Shown here piece by piece: positions 1-5,649 of a DNA stretch of 6,627 bases. Every line of letters begins with the position of its first letter. Positions within the stretch are counted from its first letter, which is position 1. The DNA comes from Chloroflexota bacterium. Its GTDB lineage: Bacteria; Chloroflexota; Anaerolineae; Anaerolineales; UBA11579. The DNA is taken from positions 1 to 6,627 of the forward strand of contig QKGK01000520.1 of assembly GCA_003250455.1 (NCBI GenBank), read 5' to 3'. Both the position numbers and the translations under genes were made by a program. The notes under the pieces are model-generated. The model searched no databases, had not been told where the DNA came from, and saw only the letters and a program-made list of their open reading frames with translations.

Positions 1-1415
1 CCATATTTGACAATGAACTGCTGCAGCAGCCCCACCAGCAGCGACCCTAAGGCTGCTCCCGGGAAACTCGTCAGCCCGCCGATTGCCAGGGCGATGAGCG
101 CATTGAGCAGGAAGCTCTCTCCCATCGTGTTCGAAAGGCCGATCGAAGGTGCGGCCAGCACACCGCCAAGCGCCGCCAGCCCTACACCCAGCGCAAACAC
201 CTGGGTGAACACACGGCGCACATTGATTCCCAGCGCTTCCACCATTTCGCGGTCCTGCACTCCGGCCCGGATGATCATCCCCAGCCGGGAGCGCTGCAGC
301 AGCACCCACACCCCCACCAACACCACAATCCCGACAACCGGGATAAAGATCTCATTCAGGATGCGGATGCGCCCATCCATGATAATCATTGTGGAGCAGT
401 GATACTGCCACCAATCCGCCAGCGAGGTCGCCGGGCAGCCGTCTCCGGTACTGGCAAACAGTTCCGGGCGCGGCATGGTAAACTCCGGGCGTCCCCAGAT
501 GGCCCGGACCACCTCAATGCCGATGGCGCTCAGACCAATCGTCAACATCAGCTGGTAGATCGGACGTATATACAACGGGCGGATCAGCGTGGATTCCATC
601 AGCGTCCCCAGCGCCACACCGCTGCCTACCGCAATTGCCACCGCAATCAGGAACAGCCAGTTGGTATTCAATCCATACAGGAAATTGGTCAGAGCATCAT
701 TGAATATCAGGATCAGCACCCCAATCAGGATCAGGACCCCATATCTCACAAATTTCTGCCAGCTGACAGGTTGTGTGCGTCCAGGTTGTCCCGAATTAAA
801 CAGGGCCAGGCTGAACGCCAATAATGCGCTGCCCACCGTGACCCCCAGCAATGCTGTAACCGGAGAAATCTCTTCAAAGACAGCTGGGGCAGGTACGGTC
901 ACTTGTCCCTGGCCCGCCATAAAGGAAATAGATACTGGGCTGTTGGCGTAATCTTCTGCATTCCACATCGCAACTGGGTAGCTGCGCAGCACCCAAAACA
1001 GCACTCCCGCCGAAACCAGCAGTCCGGCCCAGGGCAGCACACGCCGCAGCGTCTCTCCCACCGAAATCCGGTTTGCCAGTTTCTTCCATACGTCCCGCAG
1101 CAGGAACCCGCTCACAAGCAGGAGCAGTGGGGTCAGCAGGTCTACAAAGGTATCCGGGCGCACATACACCGTCCAGCCAATGTAAGCACCGATCATGAAC
1201 ATGGTGCCGTGGGCAAGGTTGAGCACGTCCAGCAGCCCAAAGATGAGCGAAAAGCCGGAGGCGACCAAAAAGGTCAGCGACCCTACCGAAAGACCTCTCA
1301 GCAGGGTGATGATGAAGTCCTGGCTCTCCATCCCATTCGCCGCGACGATGAACAGCGCCACCAGGACCGCCAAAATAATGAGCAGGGTCAGATTTTTCCG
1401 TAAAAATGTGTTCAT
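1..1415 (-). CDS. livH: LivH-type ABC importer permease, enlarged, C-terminus cut by window edge
   Basis: This is an inner-membrane permease subunit of a branched-chain amino acid (HAAT) type ABC importer. Reading from the ATG at 1415, 471 codons stay open to the left edge. Family signatures are VLNLAHG (residues 64-70, compare VINFAHG in LivH), a helix plus LIRPLY near 278-282, the cytoplasmic coupling loop SRLGMIIRAGVQD (376-388) followed by EALGIN (393-398), and GGLTSFPGAALG (446-457). By comparison with E. coli LivH (about 308 residues) some 40-45 residues are missing past the edge. An extra hydrophobic segment lies at 8-26. Residues about 86-250 have no counterpart in LivH and contain further hydrophobic stretches (93-106, 127-144, 186-206, 225-239). 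The start is supported by AAGGAG at 1421-1426, overlapping the livF stop; the gap to livF is 9 nt. A pore-forming role with LivM is known for the family. The role of the insertion is unknown. Confidence 0.9.
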   Translation of the reverse strand, partial: MNTFLRKNLTLLIILAVLVALFIVAANGMESQDFIITLLRGLSVGSLTFLVASGFSLIFGLLDVLNLAHGTMFMIGAYIGWTVYVRPDTFVDLLTPLLLLVSGFLLRDVWKKLANRISVGETLRRVLPWAGLLVSAGVLFWVLRSYPVAMWNAEDYANSPVSISFMAGQGQVTVPAPAVFEEISPVTALLGVTVGSALLAFSLALFNSGQPGRTQPVSWQKFVRYGVLILIGVLILIFNDALTNFLYGLNTNWLFLIAVAIAVGSGVALGTLMESTLIRPLYIRPIYQLMLTIGLSAIGIEVVRAIWGRPEFTMPRPELFASTGDGCPATSLADWWQYHCSTMIIMDGRIRILNEIFIPVVGIVVLVGVWVLLQRSRLGMIIRAGVQDREMVEALGINVRRVFTQVFALGVGLAALGGVLAAPSIGLSNTMGESFLLNALIALAIGGLTSFPGAALGSLLVGLLQQFIVKY

Positions 1416-1420
1416 TTCTG

Positions 1421-1426
1421 CTCCTT
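1421..1426 (-). promoter_or_regulatory. Ribosome binding site of the LivH-type gene
   Basis: AAGGAG shares its AA with the TAA stop codon of the upstream livF-type gene and lies 5 nt before the ATG at 1415. This fixes the permease start and suggests translational coupling between the two genes. Confidence 0.75.
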
Positions 1427-2129
1427 ATGCCGCTCCGAGATAGTGGTGGATGGTGGCCTGGTCTTTGACCAGGTCGGCCATTTTGCCAGCCTGCACCGAC
1501 TGGCCTTCTTCAATGATCACATAATATTCTGCCAGCTGGCTGGCGACCAAAAAGTTCTGCTCCACCAGCACGATCGTGCTCTCCGCAGAAAGCTGCCGGA
1601 TGGCTGCCATCAGTTGTTCGATCAGCACCGGGGCCAGCCCTTCGCTTGGTTCGTCAATCAGAATCAACTTGTTCTCAGCGATCAACGCCCGGGCAATCGC
1701 CAGCATCTGCTGCTGGCCGCCCGAGAGGTTGGTACCGGAAAGCCCGATCAACCGTTTCAGGTCCGGGAATAAAGAAAAGATGAATTCCTGTTTTCGCTCG
1801 TATTCGCCCTTTTTACGTTCGGCGATCTTCAGGTTTTCCCCCACGGTCAGATCACGGAAGATGGCACGGTGTTCAGGGACAAATCCAATCCCCAGGGCGG
1901 CTATATCAAAGGAGCGCATCCCCTGAATCTCGCGCTGGTCGAAGACGATCCTGCCGCTTGTCGGCGGGGTCAGCCCCAGAATGGATTTCAGCGTGGTGGT
2001 CTTACCAGCGCCATTGCGGCCCAACAGCGCCGTGATGCTGCCTTTGGGTACCGATACCGTCACGCCCTGCAAAATATGGTACTGCCCGATGAAGGTATGG
2101 ATGTCTTGTACGTCGAGTAGCGTTTCCAT
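1425..2129 (-). CDS. livF: LivF-type ATP-binding subunit of HAAT-family ABC importer
   Basis: This is a cytoplasmic ATPase that pairs with the LivG-type subunit to drive import. From the ATG at 2129 it has 234 residues, close to E. coli LivF (237). Visible motifs are Walker A GRNGAGKTT (37-45), the LivF-style VPE Q-loop region (84-86, with FRDLTVGENL following), the complete signature LSGGQ (135-139), and Walker B LILIDEP with catalytic Glu160. The switch position reads VEQN (Gln191), where most ABC ATPases have His; this is normal for LivF. An in-frame extension to 2183 is possible but would add 18 residues lying inside the end of livG, with no homology I recognise. The ATG at 2129 has GAGG at 2135-2138 and gives the usual family N-terminus. 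It starts 7 nt after the livG stop and ends 9 nt before livH, consistent with one transcript. Confidence 0.95.
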   Translation of the reverse strand: METLLDVQDIHTFIGQYHILQGVTVSVPKGSITALLGRNGAGKTTTLKSILGLTPPTSGRIVFDQREIQGMRSFDIAALGIGFVPEHRAIFRDLTVGENLKIAERKKGEYERKQEFIFSLFPDLKRLIGLSGTNLSGGQQQMLAIARALIAENKLILIDEPSEGLAPVLIEQLMAAIRQLSAESTIVLVEQNFLVASQLAEYYVIIEEGQSVQAGKMADLVKDQATIHHYLGAA

Positions 2130-2134
2130 ATCCG

Positions 2135-2138
2135 CCTC
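2135..2138 (-). promoter_or_regulatory. Ribosome binding site deciding the livF start
   Basis: GAGG overlaps the TGA stop of livG and sits 5 nt before the ATG at 2129. It supports the shorter livF start over the in-frame upstream extension. It also implies stop/start coupling of the two ATPase genes. Confidence 0.55.
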
Positions 2139-2907
2139 ACATATCCAGTTGGTACAAACCGCCCAGATAGGCCGTCTGCACATCTTCGTTAGTGGTGATC
2201 GCCGCCGGTGTATCTTCTGCCAGTACTTTTCCCTGGTGCATCACCGTGATCATGTCCGAAACTTGCATGACCACATTCATATTGTGCTCCACCAGCATCA
2301 CGGTCTTATCTCCGCTCTGCTGGATCTCCTGGATCAGGGCGATCAGTTCCGGCACCTGCTCCGAGGCCATCCCGGCGGTCGGCTCATCCAGCAGCAGCAC
2401 TTCCGGGTCCGGAGCCAGGATCATCCCCAGTTCCAGCTTGCGCTGGTCGCCGTGCGGAAGCGTGCGCGCCAGTTGGGCAGCCCGTTTTTCCAGCCCCACC
2501 CGATGAAGCACATCGCTGGTGCGCTGGTTATATTGCTCAAAAGAGGAAGCCCGCCGCCAGAACTTGGCATTGTCCTTCCCCAATGACTGGCAAGCCAGGC
2601 GCACATTTTCAAACACGGTCAGGTTAGGGAAAATATTAGTGATCTGAAAAGAGCGCCCGATCCCCAGATGGATGGTGCGGTGGATCGGCAGGTTGGTAAT
2701 ATCATTGCCCTTATAAATCACGCTGCCACTGGTCGGTTCAATATTCCCGCTCAACAAGTTGAAAAACGTTGTCTTTCCTGCGCCGTTCGGCCCAATGATG
2801 GCATGCAGTGTATGCTTGCGTACCTTGATGCTCACATCATCTACAGCCACTAACCCGCCGAATTCCTTTCGCAAGTTTTTTGTCTCAAGAATAATGTCAT
2901 TGTCCAT
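2137..2907 (-). CDS. livG: LivG-type ATP-binding subunit of HAAT-family ABC importer
   Basis: This is a cytoplasmic ATPase, the partner of the LivF-type protein. From the ATG at 2907 it has 256 residues (E. coli LivG has 255). Motifs are Walker A GPNGAGKTT (39-47), Q-loop RSFQ with Gln88 followed by NIFPNLTVFENV, the LivG-style signature LPHGDQRKLELG (150-161, replacing LSGGQ), Walker B LLLDEPTAG (171-179) with catalytic Glu175, and switch His208 in VEHNM. A TTG at 2919 could add four residues, but the GGAAGG at 2912-2917 overlaps that codon and is placed to serve the ATG at 2907. The gene follows a 159-nt non-coding gap after the binding-protein gene, so it may begin a separately tuned transcript segment. 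All catalytic residues are present, so I expect an active enzyme. Confidence 0.95.
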   Translation of the reverse strand: MDNDIILETKNLRKEFGGLVAVDDVSIKVRKHTLHAIIGPNGAGKTTFFNLLSGNIEPTSGSVIYKGNDITNLPIHRTIHLGIGRSFQITNIFPNLTVFENVRLACQSLGKDNAKFWRRASSFEQYNQRTSDVLHRVGLEKRAAQLARTLPHGDQRKLELGMILAPDPEVLLLDEPTAGMASEQVPELIALIQEIQQSGDKTVMLVEHNMNVVMQVSDMITVMHQGKVLAEDTPAAITTNEDVQTAYLGGLYQLDM

Positions 2908-2911
2908 AGAA

Positions 2912-2917
2912 CCTTCC
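2912..2917 (-). promoter_or_regulatory. Ribosome binding site deciding the livG start
   Basis: GGAAGG lies 4 nt before the ATG at 2907. It overlaps the alternative TTG start at 2919-2917, which makes the TTG unlikely. Confidence 0.55.
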
Positions 2918-2965
2918 AATTCTCCGGCAGACTGCCAGCCACCAGGGGGGTATTTTCCTCTCCCT

Positions 2966-2994
2966 CTTATACTATCTTATTCATAAATTTTCGA
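2966..2994 (-). promoter_or_regulatory. Possible sigma-70-type promoter for livGFH
   Basis: Read on the minus strand, TCGAAA at 2994-2989 matches 4 of 6 bases of TTGACA. After a 17-nt AT-rich spacer, TATAAG at 2971-2966 matches 5 of 6 bases of TATAAT. It lies immediately downstream of the hairpin at 2998-3032 and about 60 nt before the livG ATG. The spacing is ideal, but the region is AT-rich and such matches arise by chance, so the call is tentative. Confidence 0.3.
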
Positions 2995-2997
2995 GAT

Positions 2998-3037
2998 AAA
3001 TTCCTGAGGACCAATTTGGTCCTCAGGAATTTTTTTT
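2998..3037. terminator. Strong hairpin with T-run between binding-protein gene and livG
   Basis: A perfect 15-bp stem (2998-3012 paired with 3018-3032) encloses a 5-nt loop at 3013-3017. On the plus strand it is followed by eight T's (3030-3037), the form of a rho-independent terminator. On the minus strand, the direction of all genes here, the stem is followed only by a weak ATTTATC tract and preceded by eight A's. It may therefore act as a partial terminator or as a 3'-end stabiliser for the binding-protein mRNA. It could also stop antisense transcription coming from the left. The hairpin is directly visible; its direction of action is inference. Confidence 0.65.
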
Positions 3038-3066
3038 ACCGTTTTTCTTTCAAAGGTGAACGAACA

Positions 3067-4485
3067 CTACTCGCCGGACAGGGTGCCGACAGGCAGATCG
3101 CCGCAGCGGTCTACCAGAGCTTCGGGCAGCAAGCAGGGCGGTTCTGGCCGGGTGGTATCCACGTATTCATAGAAATTGGCATCCGGGTCGGTCAGGTTGA
3201 CCAACTTGAGGATGTACATATCCTGAATAGCAACGTGGTCTTCTGGGCGGATGTAGACGGTGCCCTTGGGGCCTTCGAAGGTCATGCCTTCGAACACCGG
3301 GATCAACGCATCTGCGCTGGGATCGCCACCGGTAGCTTTGATACCTTCCACCAGCATGATAGCGGCGTTCATACCGTCGCCTGCAAACAGGTCAGGCATC
3401 ACGCCATAGCGGGGTTTGGTCTGTTCAACCAGGAAGTCATTAGCGGCGTTGTCGGGGGCAGACCAGTGGTAAAGAATACCAGCAGTGCTGCCAAGCGCGT
3501 TGCCGTACCAAATCGGCATCAGCACATTGTCAATGAAGGTTGCGCCCAGGTCCATCGATTCGGTCACGCCCTGGTCGGTAGCGGCCTGCATCAGCGGAAC
3601 AAACCCGCCGCCTGCCCAGGAAACAATGTAAGCTTCTGCCCCAGAGTCGAGGATCTGCTCCATGTAGGTGGTGAAGTCGGTGGTGTCCAGGGGAGCAAAG
3701 ATGTCATCGGCGACAAAAGTGCCACCGTCCAGGGTGCAGGCATCGCGGAAGGCGGCTGCCGAACCCTGACCAAAGGCGTAGTCAGGGGCAATCTGTACGA
3801 AGGTGCTGTACTGCTGGGTGAGGTATGTACACTCGTTGATCGCATCCTGGTAGTTATTTCGGCTGGTGCGGAAGGTGTATTCGTTAAAGTTCACACCGGT
3901 GATGTCATTGGCAGCACCCGGGGCAACGATCAGCGGGATCTGGTTCTCGGCAGCAATCCCCTGCAAAGTGGCGGTCGCGCCGGAGGAAACGGTACCCACC
4001 AGAATATCCACACCCTCAACATCGATCAACTCACGGGCAACCGTGGCGGTGTTATCGGGGGTGCTGGCATCATCACGCACAAATACCTGGAATTCACAGC
4101 CTTCCAGCGTGAAAGTGTTTTCCGTGGCAGCAGTGGCATCAAACACATCGCCAACAGAGCCGGGAGCGCCGGTAGCATATTCCATCCCCAACATGAACGA
4201 GGGGATCATGTGCGCGCCGTAAATTGCCAGAGCGCCGGACAGGTCAGTAATGAACCCAACCTTGATCGGCTCAGCGCAGGTCAGACCGGTGTCTACCGGT
4301 TCTTCCACCACTTCCTCGGTGGGTTCTTCCATCACCTCTTCGGTGGGTTCTTCCATCACTTCTTCAGTGGGTTCCACCACAACATTGTTCTGCGTATTTT
4401 CCTCTGCAGTGCCACCACCGCAAGCGGCCAGCAGCAATGAGAGCATTACCAGAACAAAAAACAAACCTTTAAAAGACTTTCGCAT
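3067..4485 (-). CDS. LivK/HAAT-type lipoprotein solute-binding protein
   Basis: This is the extracytoplasmic substrate receptor that delivers a solute to the Liv-type permease. It has 472 residues. It begins with a positively charged MRKSFK, a hydrophobic stretch (8-21) and lipobox LAAC with lipidated Cys22, then CGGG. An acidic linker with three 8-residue repeats of EPTEEVME type (38-61) leads to the ligand-binding fold (about 73-445). That fold opens with IKVGFITDLSGALAIYG (74-90), typical of Peripla_BP_6, followed by RDDASTPDNTATVARELI, VGTVSSGAT and APDYAFGQG. It ends with the family's GPKGTVYIRPEDHVAIQDMY (405-424). Six further cysteines lie at 70, 130, 219, 250, 451 and 461. The start is set by AAGGAG at 4492-4497, 6 nt before the ATG. 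Family members bind branched-chain amino acids, amides or aromatic acids; the ligand cannot be named here. Confidence 0.93.
   Translation of the reverse strand: MRKSFKGLFFVLVMLSLLLAACGGGTAEENTQNNVVVEPTEEVMEEPTEEVMEEPTEEVVEEPVDTGLTCAEPIKVGFITDLSGALAIYGAHMIPSFMLGMEYATGAPGSVGDVFDATAATENTFTLEGCEFQVFVRDDASTPDNTATVARELIDVEGVDILVGTVSSGATATLQGIAAENQIPLIVAPGAANDITGVNFNEYTFRTSRNNYQDAINECTYLTQQYSTFVQIAPDYAFGQGSAAAFRDACTLDGGTFVADDIFAPLDTTDFTTYMEQILDSGAEAYIVSWAGGGFVPLMQAATDQGVTESMDLGATFIDNVLMPIWYGNALGSTAGILYHWSAPDNAANDFLVEQTKPRYGVMPDLFAGDGMNAAIMLVEGIKATGGDPSADALIPVFEGMTFEGPKGTVYIRPEDHVAIQDMYILKLVNLTDPDANFYEYVDTTRPEPPCLLPEALVDRCGDLPVGTLSGE
4303..4374 (-). repeat. Three tandem 24-bp units encoding an acidic linker
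   Basis: Three consecutive near-identical 24-bp units encode EPTEEVME, EPTEEVME and EPTEEVVE (residues 38-61 of the binding protein). A partial fourth unit (EPV) follows. The repeat lies between the lipid anchor and the folded domain and probably forms a flexible, negatively charged tether. Its copy number could vary by replication slippage without shifting the frame. Confidence 0.85.
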
Positions 4486-4555
4486 CTTTTTCTCCTTCGA
4501 ATAATTTATGGATACTTGTTAATCTGTGATCGCCTTTCCTCGTTATTTGCTTCAT
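4469..4555 (-). CDS. Possible 28-codon ORF overlapping hydrolase stop and binding-protein start
   Basis: An ATG at 4555 overlaps the hydrolase TGA (ATGA arrangement). It opens a 28-codon frame (MKQITRKGDHRLTSIHKLF, then EGEKDAKVF) that stops at TAA 4471-4469, inside the binding-protein gene in another frame. An AAGGAGGT lies at 4558-4565, though only 3 nt separate its GGAGG core from the ATG, which is short. The peptide is hydrophilic and I recognise no family. It could be a leader ORF coupling translation of the hydrolase and binding-protein genes, or just chance within the 66-nt gap. I lean towards chance or a purely coupling role. Confidence 0.2.
   Translation of the reverse strand: MKQITRKGDHRLTSIHKLFEGEKDAKVF
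4486..4551 (-). other. 66-nt AT-rich gap before the binding-protein gene
   Basis: This gap contains the ribosome binding site AAGGAG (4492-4497) of the binding-protein gene. I see no convincing terminator and no well-spaced promoter pair. It is the longest gap in the right half of the block, so a promoter here is possible but not supported. Confidence 0.5.
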
Positions 4556-5625
4556 TTACCTCCTTTACTGGAAACCAAATGTTGGTGAAAGACTTGGTTG
4601 AATATTCCTGGTTTTTCTAAAAACGGGACATGCCCGGCATCTTCTATCACAACTTCTTCGTAGCTCCCCCCGGCAGCGGCATACCGCTTCAATACAGCCC
4701 GCGTTTGCCCGACCATCGGCTGCGGCGGGTAAGCCTCTTCACCCGGCCAACCCGGCAGCAACCCCATGCGGCCCAAAAAGCCAACATCGGAGGCTGCCGC
4801 ATCTGAGACTACCATGTCATGACTGCCGCGCACCCACAGCACCGGCACTTTGGGCTCCATCCCGATGATCTTTTCCACATCATGCTGGTACTTGGGTGAT
4901 GTAGCGTTGGAAGCACCCCACTTCCCCGGGGCCACGAAAGGCCAGTTGGCAGACTGTTCCCCATCTCCGGGGACTTCCTGCGGGCCGATCTGGGTGGTCA
5001 GCATGGAGGAAAGCAGTTCTTCCTCGCGCGGAGAAATGTACGGTGGTTTGGTCAGCAGGGCGCGCAGCGCTGAAAGCGGCGAGAATGGGCTCGTCATGGT
5101 TCGGTCACCTTCTTTCAGACGCTTAATTAACTCTGGGTTGGAAAGCCCGCCGCCCGAACCGGCAAAATCCGGCACGGTTGGGGTACCGTCGTTGTCCCGG
5201 GTGGCGCCAAAACCATAGGGAGAGCCAGGATCGACCAGGGTGATCGTCCGGATGCGCTGCGGGTAATGCTTCATCAACTCCCACACCACCATCCCGCCCA
5301 GGGAGTTACCCACCAGGTGCGCTTTCTCAATCCCCAGATAATCCAGCAGCGCCACTGCATCGTCGGCCAGGTTGCCCAGACCGCGGGTAGCATCGATTTT
5401 CTTTGCCGGGTCCGATTCACCAAAGCCGCGCTGGTCCGGGGCAATCCCACGGAAACCTGCCGGCAGGGCAACAATAGTCTCTTCCCACCAGGTCGCCGAG
5501 GAGACGTTCCCATGCAGGAAGAGCACCGGCTCGCCATCTTCAGGTCCAAAGAACAACACCCGGGTGGTGATCTGGTCGGTGGCAATCGTCTTTGAGGTAA
5601 TTCCTTCCATTGTTGGTATTTCCAT
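4552..5625 (-). CDS. Alpha/beta hydrolase with enlarged cap region
   Basis: This is a 357-residue cytoplasmic hydrolase with no signal peptide. The fold is shown by the oxyanion motif LFLHGN (35-40), then APDQRGFGESD (62-72), and the nucleophile elbow VGNSLGG with Ser108. The acid is Asp270 in VRGSHD, and the catalytic His332 lies in EDAGHVPFLEKP. All triad residues are present. Common members have about 270-300 residues; the extra length lies between about 135 and 255 (cap/lid region, Gly-, Ser- and Pro-rich in part) and around 283-303. Reaction type (esterase, lactonase, C-C hydrolase or epoxide hydrolase) cannot be decided; a Ser nucleophile argues against classical Asp-type dehalogenases and epoxide hydrolases. 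Its ATG is 24 nt after the CoA ligase stop, with AAGGAG at 5631-5636, so the two are probably co-transcribed and act on related compounds. Confidence 0.9.
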   Translation of the reverse strand: MEIPTMEGITSKTIATDQITTRVLFFGPEDGEPVLFLHGNVSSATWWEETIVALPAGFRGIAPDQRGFGESDPAKKIDATRGLGNLADDAVALLDYLGIEKAHLVGNSLGGMVVWELMKHYPQRIRTITLVDPGSPYGFGATRDNDGTPTVPDFAGSGGGLSNPELIKRLKEGDRTMTSPFSPLSALRALLTKPPYISPREEELLSSMLTTQIGPQEVPGDGEQSANWPFVAPGKWGASNATSPKYQHDVEKIIGMEPKVPVLWVRGSHDMVVSDAAASDVGFLGRMGLLPGWPGEEAYPPQPMVGQTRAVLKRYAAAGGSYEEVVIEDAGHVPFLEKPGIFNQVFHQHLVSSKGGK

Positions 5626-5649
5626 AAAGTCTCCTTCAGGTCTCTAAGC

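Noticed and set aside
874..1089. A 71-codon minus-strand frame
   Set aside because: It is an alternative frame inside the LivH-type gene with no recognisable features.
7..1443. Several plus-strand open frames across the left end
   Set aside because: They lie opposite the continuous LivH-type reading frame, are low-complexity (Ser/Pro/Gln/Arg-rich) and mutually overlapping, and lack good ribosome binding sites.
1557..1559. LivF switch residue Gln191 instead of His as a sign of inactivation
   Set aside because: VEQN at this position is usual in the LivF family; the Walker motifs, LSGGQ and the catalytic Glu are all intact.
2130..2183. An 18-residue N-terminal extension of LivF
   Set aside because: It lies within the coding end of livG and is not family-like; the ATG at 2129 has its own ribosome binding site and gives the usual LivF length.
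2917..2919. TTG as the livG start
   Set aside because: The Shine-Dalgarno GGAAGG overlaps it and is positioned for the ATG at 2907.
3016..4440. A 474-codon open frame on the plus strand
   Set aside because: It is the antisense of the binding-protein gene over nearly its full span. The minus-strand frame has a signal peptide, a lipobox and family motifs, whereas the plus-strand translation is His/Gly-rich and matches nothing I recognise.
4486..4551. TTAACA in the gap before the binding-protein gene as a -35 box
   Set aside because: No TATAAT-like hexamer occurs at 15-19 nt spacing, so a promoter cannot be supported.
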